In this document: positions 1 to 8,521 of the stretch, one piece after another
Layout: each line of letters opens with the position of its first letter
Numbering within the stretch: position 1 is the first letter of the stretch
Source: Ewingella sp963519305
GTDB taxonomy: Bacteria; Pseudomonadota; Gammaproteobacteria; Enterobacterales; Enterobacteriaceae
Reading direction: 5' to 3'
DNA: 64,000 nucleotides
NCBI GenBank assembly: GCA_963519305.1
Contig: CAUQMS010000009.1
Span: 62,001 to 126,000, forward strand
Notes under the pieces: model-generated
The model's database searches: none
What the model was told of the DNA's origin: nothing
The model's input: the letters and a program-made list of their open reading frames with translations, nothing else
Made by a program: the position numbers and the translations under genes

Positions 1-1080
1 TTTAACTTCCAGATCGGCTCACTGGTTGACATCAACCGCGAGGCGCAGACCATTCAGCTGGCTGAGATCCTCGATGAGAAAAACGGTGAAGTGCTGGTGC
101 CTGCGCGCGATATCGCTTATGACACGCTGGTGATGGCCCTCGGCAGCGCCTCCAATGATTTTGGTACACCGGGCGTGAAAGATAACTGCATCTTCCTTGA
201 TAACCCGCATCAGGCGCACCGGTTCCACAACGAAATGCTTAACCTGTTCCTGAAATTTTCTGCCAGCCCGGATAAGCAGAAGAAGGTGAATATTGCGATT
301 GTCGGTGGCGGGGCGACCGGCGTTGAGCTTTCTGCTGAGCTGCATAACGCGGTTAAACAGCTGCACAGCTACGGCTTCGAAGGTCTCGACAGCCAGACGC
401 TGAACGTCACGCTGGTAGAAGCCGGTGAGCGTATTCTGCCTGCTTTACCGCCGCGGATCTCCGGTGCGGCGCACCAGGAACTGACCAAACTTGGCGTGCG
501 GGTACTGACCAAAACCATGGTCACCAGCGCAGACAAAAACGGTCTGAATACCAAAGAAGGCGAATTTATTGAAGCTGATCTGATGGTATGGGCGGCAGGG
601 ATTAAAGCGCCAGATTTCATGAAAGATATCGCCGGGCTGGAAACTAACCGTATTAATCAGCTGGTGGTTGAGCCAACGCTGCAAACTACCCGCGACCCGA
701 ACATTTTTGCGATTGGTGACTGCGCTTCCTGTCCGCAAAAAAGTGGCGGTTTCGTGCCTCCGCGTGCGCAGTCAGCGCACCAGATGGCGTCACGCTGTTT
801 CGACAACATTATGGCGCAGCGCAAAGGCCAGAGCCTGAAGGAGTACGTCTACAAAGACCACGGCTCTCTGGTTTCATTATCGCGCTTTAGTACCGTTGGT
901 AGCCTGATGGGTAACCTGATGAAGGGCTCGATGATGATAGAAGGGCGCATCGCGCGTTTCGTGTATGTTTCCCTCTACCGTATGCATCAGATTGCCCTGC
1001 ACGGCTACACCAAAACCGCGCTGATGATGCTGGTAGGCGGAATTAACAAAGTGATTCGCCCGCGCCTTAAATTACACTAA
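1..1080 (+). CDS. ndh: NADH dehydrogenase II (NDH-2), 5' end cut off by window
   Basis: Single-subunit, non-proton-pumping NADH:quinone oxidoreductase on the inner face of the cytoplasmic membrane, feeding electrons from NADH to ubiquinone. The frame is open from base 1, so only about the last 359 of roughly 434 residues are present. The N-terminal FAD-binding glycine motif lies outside the window. What remains shows the second nucleotide-binding motif VGGGATGVELSAEL, the FAD-contact motif IGDCASC and the C-terminal membrane-associated tail ending in RPRLKLH. Identity is close to E. coli Ndh throughout. It is followed by a good intrinsic terminator and then ycfJ, the E. coli order. In E. coli it is repressed by FNR, but the promoter is not in view here. 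Confidence 0.97.
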   Translation, partial: FNFQIGSLVDINREAQTIQLAEILDEKNGEVLVPARDIAYDTLVMALGSASNDFGTPGVKDNCIFLDNPHQAHRFHNEMLNLFLKFSASPDKQKKVNIAIVGGGATGVELSAELHNAVKQLHSYGFEGLDSQTLNVTLVEAGERILPALPPRISGAAHQELTKLGVRVLTKTMVTSADKNGLNTKEGEFIEADLMVWAAGIKAPDFMKDIAGLETNRINQLVVEPTLQTTRDPNIFAIGDCASCPQKSGGFVPPRAQSAHQMASRCFDNIMAQRKGQSLKEYVYKDHGSLVSLSRFSTVGSLMGNLMKGSMMIEGRIARFVYVSLYRMHQIALHGYTKTALMMLVGGINKVIRPRLKLH

Positions 1081-1120
1081 TCTGGTTGTTTTTTTGCCAG
1101 AAGCTGAATCGAATCTTATT

Positions 1121-1145
1121 AAAAGCCTGTATTGACAGGCTTTTT
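1121..1145 (+). terminator. Rho-independent terminator of ndh
   Basis: The arms AAAAGCCTGT and ACAGGCTTTTT flank a 4-base loop (attg), with the T-run forming the descending arm. It lies 40 bases after the ndh stop. Confidence 0.85.
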
Positions 1146-1460
1146 GAGTTTATTTAGCACCCAAACAACATTCAGCATAAGATTTCACCGAAACAACTTC
1201 GTTCGCTAAGAATCCTCCTAAACCCTCATTTTCCCAATCACGGATGCTATTTTCGTCCGTGAGTCTTATTGCCGGAATGTAAAACTTTGTGCAAACTTTA
1301 TCTTGTTTACAGACGGCGATTCACGCACGCCGATCCCTCAATATCAGGCTTTACCGGTTGAGGACCTGTCGCCCGACGTGGTATCCCAATGTTTAACAAG
1401 CAGGGAGGCCCGGCACAAAAGGGTCACAGAATGCGTGGTAACATTTCAGGAGGATGTCCT
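1146..1460. other. Intergenic ndh-ycfJ
   Basis: About 315 bases without a convincing gene. An inverted repeat with 7-base arms (TCACGGA at 1238-1244, TCCGTGA at 1256-1262) is the only structure seen. The ycfJ promoter and leader must be here, but no clear -35/-10 pair could be picked out. A longer in-frame start for ycfJ at 1389 was rejected because the strong ribosome binding site sits at the GTG at 1461. Confidence 0.5.
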
Positions 1461-1997
1461 GTGAACAAGTCAATGTTAGCTGGCGTCGGTATCGGAGTCG
1501 CAGCGGCGCTCGGCGTTGCAGCAGTAGCAAGTATGAATGTCTTTTCTTCAGGCCCGGAGTACGCTCAGGTACTCAGCGCGACGCCGATTAAAGAAACGGT
1601 CAAAACTCCACGCCAGGAGTGCCGTAACGTGACAGTTACCCACAGACGCCCTGTGCAGGATGAGCATCAGATTGCCGGTTCCGTACTGGGTGCCGTTGCC
1701 GGTGGTGTGCTCGGCCATCAGTTTGGTGGCGGACGCGGTCGTGATGTCGCAACCGTAGCGGGCGCTTTGGGCGGCGGCTATGCCGGTAACCGTGTACAGA
1801 GCAGCATGCAGGAAGGCGATACTTACACGACTCAGCAACAGCGTTGCAGCACGGTGTATGAGAAGTCAGAAAAGAATCTGGGTTATGACGTGACCTACAA
1901 AATCGGCGACCAGCAGGGCAAAGTGCGCATGGACCACGATCCCGGCACCCAAATCCCGCTGGATAAAAGCGGCCAGCTGCAGCTCACGCGTACCTGA
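1461..1997 (+). CDS. ycfJ: YcfJ, glycine-zipper 2TM-type envelope protein
   Basis: 178-residue protein very close to E. coli YcfJ (179 aa). It has an N-terminal hydrophobic signal/anchor segment (MLAGVGIGVAAALGVAAVAS), then a glycine-rich zipper region around residues 70-105 (GAVAGGVLGHQFGGGRGRD, GGGYAGN), and a C-terminal domain. The GTG start is chosen because it aligns with the E. coli N-terminus and has an AGGAGG-type Shine-Dalgarno 8 bases upstream. The family is exported, of unclear biochemical role, and in E. coli is associated with biofilm phenotypes. It is convergent with the xdhC-like gene across a shared terminator. In E. coli the next genes are bhsA and ldtC; here a molybdoenzyme locus occupies that place. 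Confidence 0.93.
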   Translation: MNKSMLAGVGIGVAAALGVAAVASMNVFSSGPEYAQVLSATPIKETVKTPRQECRNVTVTHRRPVQDEHQIAGSVLGAVAGGVLGHQFGGGRGRDVATVAGALGGGYAGNRVQSSMQEGDTYTTQQQRCSTVYEKSEKNLGYDVTYKIGDQQGKVRMDHDPGTQIPLDKSGQLQLTRT

Positions 1998-2027
1998 TAC
2001 GCGTTCAGTTCAGACAGTACAGAAGAG

Positions 2028-2055
2028 AGCCTGAGGTTAATCCCTCAGGCTTTTC
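2028..2055. terminator. Bidirectional terminator between ycfJ and xdhC-like
   Basis: Nine-base perfect arms AGCCTGAGG and CCTCAGGCT with a 6-base loop, followed by a T-rich run on the + strand. It lies between convergent genes and can serve ycfJ and probably the minus-strand transcript. Confidence 0.8.
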
Positions 2056-2060
2056 TGTTT

Positions 2061-3026
2061 TCAGGCGTTACCGTTTTTGTGTTTTACGATATCAGCCATT
2101 ACAGCCAGCGCGATCTCCGCGGGCGTTTTACTGCCAATATTTAGCCCGACCGGCGCATGCAGCCGCTCAAAATCCTGTGGCGCAAACTGGGCGATGGTCT
2201 GTAAACGTTCGCGGCGGCGGGCGCTGTTAAGCTGTGACCCCATCGCCCCGATATAAAACGCCGGTGTATTGACTGCCTCCATCAGCGTCAGGTCATCCAT
2301 ACGCGGATCATGCGTCAGGGCAACAATGGCGGTGTTGGCATGGCAGCCGGTCTCTTCCAGATATTTGGCCGGGAAGACTTTTTCCAGTTTAACTTCCGGT
2401 TTCAGCGCCGGCGCAAAATTTTCCAGCGCCTCATCGCGGCATTCACAGACCACCACTTCAAACCCCAGAGCACAGGCAAAATCTGCGCAGTACATCGCCA
2501 CACTCGATAAGCCGGCAATCAGCAAACGTGGCGGGGCGGCGATGTGCAGCGTAATGGTATTTCCCACCCGCGTAACTTGCGTATTGCTGTGATAGCCGGT
2601 CAGTGCCAGATGGTCACAGGCTGCGGGTAAGGTCAGGCTTTTATTCAGGGCGTAGTGGCCCTGCAACGCCTGTGCCATACGCGACAGGTGATCGCGGTTG
2701 CTTTGCCCAGGCAGCAGATACTCTACCAGCACGTCGAGCGAACCGCCGCAGGGCAGCGCGACATTGGGTGTCAGACCGCCTTCCCCATAACGGATAACCT
2801 GACTGGCCGCCTGATACTCTCCGGCCGCGATCCGTTGCAGGAAATTATCCTCTACGCATCCACCTGACAGCGAGCCGCAATAGAGCCCGTTTTGTGTCGC
2901 TGCCATCAGCGCACCGGGCGCACGGGGCGAGGAGCCGTAGGTCGTCAGCACGGTACAGAGCCATACGGGTTGCTCTGAAAGCCAAAGACTGGCCTGTTCA
3001 ATCACCTGATTATCAAGATGTTGCAT
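2061..3026 (-). CDS. XdhC/CoxI family molybdoenzyme maturation factor
   Basis: 321-residue protein with the two XdhC/CoxI signatures. The N-terminal XdhC_CoxI domain shows TYGSSPRAPGALMA and SGGCVEDNFL. The C-terminal Rossmann-like XdhC_C domain shows LIAGLSSVAMYCADFA, ALTHDPRMDD and YIGAMGSQLNSARRRERL. Family members bind the molybdenum cofactor, promote its sulfuration and insert it into xanthine-dehydrogenase-type enzymes (E. coli PaoD is an example). The ATG at 3026 is preferred over a longer in-frame start because AGGAA lies just upstream. Its start overlaps the end of the mocA-like gene by 14 bases, so the two are probably translationally coupled. The obvious client is the divergent molybdopterin subunit at 3850-6639. 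Confidence 0.9.
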   Translation of the reverse strand: MQHLDNQVIEQASLWLSEQPVWLCTVLTTYGSSPRAPGALMAATQNGLYCGSLSGGCVEDNFLQRIAAGEYQAASQVIRYGEGGLTPNVALPCGGSLDVLVEYLLPGQSNRDHLSRMAQALQGHYALNKSLTLPAACDHLALTGYHSNTQVTRVGNTITLHIAAPPRLLIAGLSSVAMYCADFACALGFEVVVCECRDEALENFAPALKPEVKLEKVFPAKYLEETGCHANTAIVALTHDPRMDDLTLMEAVNTPAFYIGAMGSQLNSARRRERLQTIAQFAPQDFERLHAPVGLNIGSKTPAEIALAVMADIVKHKNGNA

Positions 3027-3621
3027 GTGAATTCCTGTCAGAAGCGTCAAGGCAAAGTTGGGAAGGAAGATCGATATCCGCAATCACCCCTGATGAGTCA
3101 GCTTCAATGCGCAGAACAGGGTGATGGCGCAACAGCTGACGCGCGCCCTGATCGCCTGTGAGTTGTAGTAGTGCTTCGCGTAACGCGGGGCCAAAACCGA
3201 CCGGATGCCCCGGCGTTTCCTGCCAGAAGGGGCGGGCTATCTCCGCGCTTTGTAAGCCCTTTGACACCGACAGAATGACCTGTGAGGACACGAACGGCAT
3301 ATCGGCGAGATGAATCAGCCAGCCGTTCCAGCCAGCCGTCGCATGCACTCCGGCGGCGATGGACTCACCGGTTCCTGCGCTGTTTATTAATGTCACCGGC
3401 ACGCCCGCTTTGGTACACGCCTGTTGCACCGGGATATTTTCCGGGCGGGTCACGACATGCACACTCAGCCCTGTATTAAGGGCCTGTTGCAGCGTCGTTG
3501 AAAACACGCTCACCGAATTGCCTGCGGCATCCTCACACAGAGCATTTAATTTATTGCCTTCTCCCCCCGCTGCGTTGAACCGGCTACCGGTTCCAGCGGC
3601 GAGGATGATTATTCCTGCCAC
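3013..3621 (-). CDS. MocA/MobA-like molybdenum cofactor nucleotidyltransferase
   Basis: 202-residue NTP transferase-3 family protein. The N-terminal nucleotide-binding motif IILAAGTGSRF with a following lysine (GNKLNAL) is typical of MobA/MocA, and the central HLADMPFVS matches the catalytic aspartate region. The length is close to E. coli MocA (192 aa), which adds CMP to Mo-molybdopterin to make the MCD cofactor of xanthine-dehydrogenase-type enzymes. The context, with xdhC overlapping downstream and an MCD-type enzyme divergent, favours cytidylyl transfer over MobA-type guanylyl transfer. The GTG start at 3621 is chosen for an AGGAC site 5-9 bases upstream. An ORF extending to 3744 would have no ribosome binding site and a non-family N-terminus. 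Confidence 0.87.
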   Translation of the reverse strand: MAGIIILAAGTGSRFNAAGGEGNKLNALCEDAAGNSVSVFSTTLQQALNTGLSVHVVTRPENIPVQQACTKAGVPVTLINSAGTGESIAAGVHATAGWNGWLIHLADMPFVSSQVILSVSKGLQSAEIARPFWQETPGHPVGFGPALREALLQLTGDQGARQLLRHHPVLRIEADSSGVIADIDLPSQLCLDASDRNSHATS

Positions 3622-3849
3622 GCTTGTCCTGCCTTTTGGGGTTGCCTGCTTGACGACTGCGCTAATTTTGCGCAACAAAAATGCAACAATCGTATTATTT
3701 GCGCAACAGTGTAAACGAAATATTGAAAATGTGTTTTTAGTCATGCCGTTTTGTAATTTGTAACCCTATAATCGCCCGCTATAAGCGATATTTTTCGAGT
3801 ATAAGAAAAAGTCGCCATAAAAAAATGACAAAAAGTAGCAAGGAAATTT

Positions 3850-6639
3850 ATGAGCAACTTCAACCCGTCCCGGCGTCGCTTTGTAAAAAGCGCGGTGATC
3901 GCTGGTGTGTCCGTGTATCTCGCGCCGCTGCACAGCCGTGCTTATGCGGCGCTGTTCGAAGAAAAAATACTGCAATCGCCACAGTGGGACGCTGAAAACA
4001 AACGCATCCGCTTTCGCATTGACGGTAAGGCCAAAGTGATGGGGCAGAAAGTCTTTGCCCGCGATATCCGCGCGACCGATATGCCTCACTGGCCGCAAAA
4101 ACAGGCCCATGCTTTTATTCTCCGCGTCACCAAGGCTGATCGCCTGTACGCCGGGCTCGACCTGTCACTACTGGGTGATGATTTACAACCTGATCAACTG
4201 GTTACTGCCGATGTGCTGGCGCGTGACGGACTGGCGTTCCCGGCCTTTTACGGCGACGACATGCTGTTACCGGAAGGCAAGACGCCAGCCTACCTCGGGC
4301 AGGCCGTGGCTATTTTGGTGTATCAGGATTTTGCCCGTTTCCGCTTTGCCAAAGACGCCCTTAAATTCAAAGACAATGTGGTGCGTTACGGCGCTGAAAC
4401 CGGACCGCTGGAGCGTGACCCGTGGGGGACCTTCCGCTTTGTCCGTGTCGGCGGTGCCACACCGTCCGATGACGATACATTCTCCAGCCTGAAAGATATG
4501 CCGGTATTCCCGGTCAGCATGAGAAAACATTTGCCGGTCTGGCCGGTAGGCCGTGAAGGCGGCAAGCTGGACCAGCAAGGTATGTTCTTTGCCGGTGAAA
4601 TAGCCGATGAGTTGAAATCGCCGCCGCCGGAGTGGATGGTGATGTCCCGCCGCTACACCACACAGTCGGTGGATACCTCGGCGCTCGAGCCGGATAACGC
4701 CAATGGCTGGTACGACGCGGCGACGCAAACACTGCACATGGTGGTGCCAACTCAGTCACCACAGGAAGTGGCGGACGAAATGCCACGCATGATGGCGAAA
4801 GGCCACCGAACGGTAAAAACGCTGATCCTGCATCCGTGTTACACCGTCGGCTATGGTTCGAAAGACCACTATAACTTCCCTTACTACGGCGCTGTGGCGG
4901 CCATGTACGGTGACGGCGCGCCGGTGCGTCTGGCGAATGACCGTTTCGAACAGTTTCAGTCATCCCTGAAACGCCACGCGTTTGACATGAATTATGACAT
5001 CGCCGTTAACCGCCAGACCGGCATGTTACAGTCATTCCATGCCGCAATGACCGCCGACGGCGGCGGACGCAGCAACTTTACGCCGTCTGTCGTCATGGTG
5101 GGCGCAACGGCGGCGCAGTCCATTTACTACTTCCCGAAAAGTGATCTTTCAGCTGTGGGCCTTGCCTCACGGGCGCTGGACGCCGGTTCAGCACGCGGTT
5201 ACGGTACGCTGCAAAGCATGGCCGCCACTGAAATGATGATGGATGAAATGGCCGCCGAGCTGAAACTTGATCCGATCGCCTTCCGCTTGCGCAACGTGCT
5301 CAAATCCGGCATGAAAAACACTCAGGGTGCGATCCCGGCAGGTGCCATTCGTGCCGATGAAGTGCTGGAGAAAGCCGCCGTTCATCCGATGTGGACTGAA
5401 CGTCAGAAGCGCAAAAGTGAGTATGAGAGCCGGTATCCGGGCAAGCGTTACGGCGTGGGTTTCGGCTGCGTGCAGAAAGATTTTGGCACGGGTGCGGAAA
5501 CCTCCTTTGCCCGCGTTGAAGTGAGCGAAAACGGACAAATCAGCCTGTGGCACAGCGGTGCCGAGATGGGGACCGGTATGTCCACATCGCAATCGGTGTT
5601 GTGCGCGCAGTGGTTGGGGAAACCCGCTGACGAAGCGCATTTCTCCGTGACGGACTGGTCGGTCTTACCGGTGGAAACCAGTGGCGACCCGTACATTATG
5701 TCGCAGGCAGATCAGGACAAATTGCAAACCAATCCGCGCTGGTCGCCGTCTTATTGTTCGCCTTCCAGCGCCAGTAACTCAGCCTATTACTTCTCGCACA
5801 GTACCCGCGAAGCCGCACGTCTGATCTTCGAGCATGGCCTGTGGCCCGCGGCGCTGGCTATCTGGCAGACCGGCATCGGTGGCGGACAGGCAGCGCCATA
5901 TATCGTGCGCAAAGAAGATGCGCGTTGGGTCGACGGCGGCCTGACCGCCAACGGTATGCAGATCCTCAGCCTGGAAATTCTGGCGAAAAAAGCCTACGCC
6001 ATGGGCGGACTGACGGGTGCCGCGGTGCACGTCTTTAACCGCTGGCAATGGGCAGAGGCTGATTTCACCCTGAGCAACAGCCGTCAGCGTATTCCGGTGG
6101 ACGGCCTGTCCGTGCGCAACGGTGCGGGCGAGTTTAAGACGCTGGCGCGCGAAAGCGTGTTCTACCCGCCGACGCAGCGCAACAACGCGTCGGTGACGTA
6201 CTACAGCGCGGTCGGCACGCTGACCGAAGTGGCGGTTGATATCGCCACCGGCAATGTCGAATTGCTTAACCATCACTCCATTATGGAGTGCGGAAATATG
6301 ATCGTTCCTGAGCTGGTCTCCGGTCAGTTGCAGGGCGGGCTGGCGATGGGTATCGGCCATGCATTGCATGAATATTTACCGCTTTATGAGGACGGGCCGG
6401 GCGACGGTACCTGGAACTTCAACCGTTACAACCTGCCGCGCGCCAGTGATGTGGCAGTGTGGAAACAGACCAGCGACATCCTGCCTGCGCTGTCGGAAAC
6501 CGATCCACCAAAAGGCATGGCCGAGGTCGTGATGATCCCGGTCGTTGCGGCACTGGTTAACGCCATCGCCCATGCCACCGGCCACCGTTTCCGTGATTTG
6601 CCTGTCCGTGCTGAAAATATTCGTGAGGTTTTACAATGA
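3850..6639 (+). CDS. Tat-exported molybdopterin-binding subunit, xanthine dehydrogenase/aldehyde oxidase superfamily (IorB/aldehyde dehydrogenase type)
   Basis: 929 residues. The N-terminus carries a twin-arginine signal (SRRRFVKSAVIAG, cleavage probably after SRAYA near residue 34), so the subunit should be exported folded with its cofactor. The body contains molybdopterin-cytosine-dinucleotide enzyme motifs: GSARGYG near residue 447, GAEMGTGMSTS near 570, and a C-terminal PPKGMAEVV near 885 in the place where this superfamily has its catalytic glutamate. It is most like the large subunits of isoquinoline 1-oxidoreductase and membrane-bound aldehyde dehydrogenases; the substrate cannot be told from sequence. 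RBS AAGGAAAT lies before the ATG. It overlaps the 2Fe-2S gene by 4 bases and is divergent from mocA/xdhC. E. coli K-12 has no equivalent at this position. Confidence 0.92.
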   Translation: MSNFNPSRRRFVKSAVIAGVSVYLAPLHSRAYAALFEEKILQSPQWDAENKRIRFRIDGKAKVMGQKVFARDIRATDMPHWPQKQAHAFILRVTKADRLYAGLDLSLLGDDLQPDQLVTADVLARDGLAFPAFYGDDMLLPEGKTPAYLGQAVAILVYQDFARFRFAKDALKFKDNVVRYGAETGPLERDPWGTFRFVRVGGATPSDDDTFSSLKDMPVFPVSMRKHLPVWPVGREGGKLDQQGMFFAGEIADELKSPPPEWMVMSRRYTTQSVDTSALEPDNANGWYDAATQTLHMVVPTQSPQEVADEMPRMMAKGHRTVKTLILHPCYTVGYGSKDHYNFPYYGAVAAMYGDGAPVRLANDRFEQFQSSLKRHAFDMNYDIAVNRQTGMLQSFHAAMTADGGGRSNFTPSVVMVGATAAQSIYYFPKSDLSAVGLASRALDAGSARGYGTLQSMAATEMMMDEMAAELKLDPIAFRLRNVLKSGMKNTQGAIPAGAIRADEVLEKAAVHPMWTERQKRKSEYESRYPGKRYGVGFGCVQKDFGTGAETSFARVEVSENGQISLWHSGAEMGTGMSTSQSVLCAQWLGKPADEAHFSVTDWSVLPVETSGDPYIMSQADQDKLQTNPRWSPSYCSPSSASNSAYYFSHSTREAARLIFEHGLWPAALAIWQTGIGGGQAAPYIVRKEDARWVDGGLTANGMQILSLEILAKKAYAMGGLTGAAVHVFNRWQWAEADFTLSNSRQRIPVDGLSVRNGAGEFKTLARESVFYPPTQRNNASVTYYSAVGTLTEVAVDIATGNVELLNHHSIMECGNMIVPELVSGQLQGGLAMGIGHALHEYLPLYEDGPGDGTWNFNRYNLPRASDVAVWKQTSDILPALSETDPPKGMAEVVMIPVVAALVNAIAHATGHRFRDLPVRAENIREVLQ

Positions 6640-7184
6640 GCATCAAAACCCAGCCACTGTCGCTGACCATTAACAATCAACATTACGGCCCGCTGGAGGT
6701 TCCTGAAGGCCTGATGATGATCGATTTCCTGCACGAATATGTGGCCCTGACTGGCTGCCGTCTGGGCTGCGGGCAGGGCATCTGCCACGCCTGTGTGGCG
6801 ATTGTTGACCATGACAGCGGCACCAGCGAAGAGGTGCGCACCTGCATCACCGGCGCCCATTTCTTCAATGGTGAAAAAGTCCGTACGGTTGAAGGGCACG
6901 CAAAGACGGATGACAAGGGCGAAGTTCAGCTCTCGCCAGTTCAGCAGGCGTTTCTTGAACACTACAGCTTTCAGTGCGGTTACTGCACTCCGGGCTTTGT
7001 GAATGCCGCGACGCTGTTTGTTGAGCGACTGGCGAAGCAGCCGATCCCGCTGGCCGACCTTGAAGTGGCGATCGAAAAGGCACTCGAAAACCACATCTGC
7101 CGCTGTACCGGTTATGTGCGTTATTACCAGGCTGTGCGTGATGTGGTGCTGAAAACGCCGGGTCTGATCAAGGAGCCGGTGTAA
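6636..7184 (+). CDS. (2Fe-2S)-binding subunit of the molybdenum hydroxylase
   Basis: 182 residues with two 2Fe-2S motifs. A plant-ferredoxin-type cluster is near residues 40-52 (GCRLGCGQGICHACV), and a helical-bundle cluster uses CGYC near 115 and CRCTGY near 155. This is the standard small subunit (IorA/CoxS/PaoA-like) that passes electrons from the molybdenum centre. It overlaps the large subunit by ATGA, indicating coupling, and ends one base into the start of the cytochrome gene. No signal peptide is seen, so if the complex is periplasmic this subunit must cross with the Tat-signal-bearing partner. The next carrier is expected to be the cytochrome c encoded downstream. Confidence 0.93.
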   Translation: MSIKTQPLSLTINNQHYGPLEVPEGLMMIDFLHEYVALTGCRLGCGQGICHACVAIVDHDSGTSEEVRTCITGAHFFNGEKVRTVEGHAKTDDKGEVQLSPVQQAFLEHYSFQCGYCTPGFVNAATLFVERLAKQPIPLADLEVAIEKALENHICRCTGYVRYYQAVRDVVLKTPGLIKEPV

Positions 7185-8434
7185 TGAAAAAGCGGATTTT
7201 TTTCGGGTTCGTCGTGTTGGTGATTCTGATAGTGGCCGTGCTGTGGTGGCGTGAAAACCGCCGTCTGGATGCACCGGTTCAGCAGGTGAAAGCCGACGCA
7301 CAGCAGATCGACCGCGGGCGTTATCTGGTACAGGCTTCGGACTGCGCAGCCTGTCATACTGCTTCCGGCGGCGCGCCGCTGGCGGGTGGATATGCACTGG
7401 AGACACCGTTCGGTAAGATCTTTGGCAGCAATCTGACGCCTGCCGCAGATGACGGTATTGGCCGCTGGACCTCCGATGACTTCTATCTGGCGCTGACGCA
7501 GGGGGTTGCGCCTGGCGGTCGTCACCTCTATCCGGCGATGCCTTACACCTCCTACAAAGGGGTGACGCGCCAGGATTCGGACGACATGTACGCCTATCTG
7601 ATGACCCGCCCGGCGGTGAATCAGCCGGTGCCGGAGAATGAGATGCCGTTCCCGTTCAACCAGCGCATGGCGATGATTGGCTGGAACCTGCTGTTCCGGA
7701 CGGCAGATCCAATGCCAGCCAGCTCGCAGGGCAACTCTGCCGACTGGCAGCGCGGTAAATATCTGACTGACGTGCTTGGCCACTGTGGCGAATGCCATAC
7801 GCCACGCGGCAAACTGGGGCAGATGCAAAGCAGTGAAAACCTGCAGGGTGGCACGCTCGGGCGTATTACCGGACCGGATATTACCCCGCAGGCATTGGCG
7901 CAGCGCGGCTGGACGCCGGCAGATTTGAGCCGTTTCCTCGGTACCGGTATCGCAGCGCAAGGTTCTGCATTTGATGAGATGCATAAAGTGGTGAGCCTGA
8001 GTACGCGTTTCCTGACGCCGGAAGATCACCGCGCTCTGGTCACTTATCTGATGGGGGATCAGCCTCCGGCCGCCGTTCCGGCGGCTATTGCGACAAATAC
8101 CGGGCAGGGCAATGATGCAGGTCGCATCACCTATCTGGATCAGTGTTCGGGTTGTCATGCTGCCGATGGCGCAGGCAAACCGCATGTGGCGGTCGCGATG
8201 CAAAACAACGCCACGCTGCGCCAGCCGGATGGCCGCAATCTGATCATCTCAGTACTCGATGGTTTACCGGCGCAGGCATTCCCCGGTGACGAAAGTATGC
8301 AATCTATGCCGGGTTTTGCTGACCGCCTGAACGATGCGCAAGTTGCGGAACTGGTGAATTATCTGCGGGTGACTTTTGCGGGCTTACCGGCTGACATTAC
8401 TGCCGACAAGGTGAAAGCGCTGCGTAAAAACTAA
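7184..8434 (+). CDS. Membrane-anchored triheme cytochrome c subunit of the dehydrogenase
   Basis: 416 residues. An N-terminal hydrophobic segment (residues 4-21) acts as an uncleaved anchor or signal. Three CXXCH heme c sites follow: CAACH at residue 53, CGECH at about 201 and CSGCH at about 321, giving three class I cytochrome c domains as in the cytochrome subunits of alcohol and aldehyde dehydrogenases. It probably accepts electrons from the 2Fe-2S subunit at the periplasmic face and reduces ubiquinone or a terminal oxidase. Its ATG overlaps the previous stop by one base, so the three subunits form one operon that ends at a strong terminator. No cytochrome c maturation genes are in the window. 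Confidence 0.92.
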   Translation: MKKRIFFGFVVLVILIVAVLWWRENRRLDAPVQQVKADAQQIDRGRYLVQASDCAACHTASGGAPLAGGYALETPFGKIFGSNLTPAADDGIGRWTSDDFYLALTQGVAPGGRHLYPAMPYTSYKGVTRQDSDDMYAYLMTRPAVNQPVPENEMPFPFNQRMAMIGWNLLFRTADPMPASSQGNSADWQRGKYLTDVLGHCGECHTPRGKLGQMQSSENLQGGTLGRITGPDITPQALAQRGWTPADLSRFLGTGIAAQGSAFDEMHKVVSLSTRFLTPEDHRALVTYLMGDQPPAAVPAAIATNTGQGNDAGRITYLDQCSGCHAADGAGKPHVAVAMQNNATLRQPDGRNLIISVLDGLPAQAFPGDESMQSMPGFADRLNDAQVAELVNYLRVTFAGLPADITADKVKALRKN

Positions 8435-8463
8435 CGCTCGGATTGACGTTCTGTAACGCCATA

Positions 8464-8506
8464 AAAAAGCCCGGGGCAGTTTTTTCTGCACCGGGCTTTT
8501 TTTGCT
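8464..8506. terminator. Bidirectional terminator between cytochrome c gene and mfd
   Basis: AAAAGCCCGGGGCAG pairs with CTGCACCGGGCTTTT around a short T-rich loop, with flanking A and T runs. It lies between convergent genes and can stop both transcripts. Confidence 0.85.
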
Positions 8507-8521
8507 TTTCAGCGCAATGTG

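Noticed and set aside
6426..8203. Long minus-strand frames antisense to the molybdenum hydroxylase operon
   Set aside because: They mirror the codon structure of the well-supported plus-strand genes and show no family motifs.
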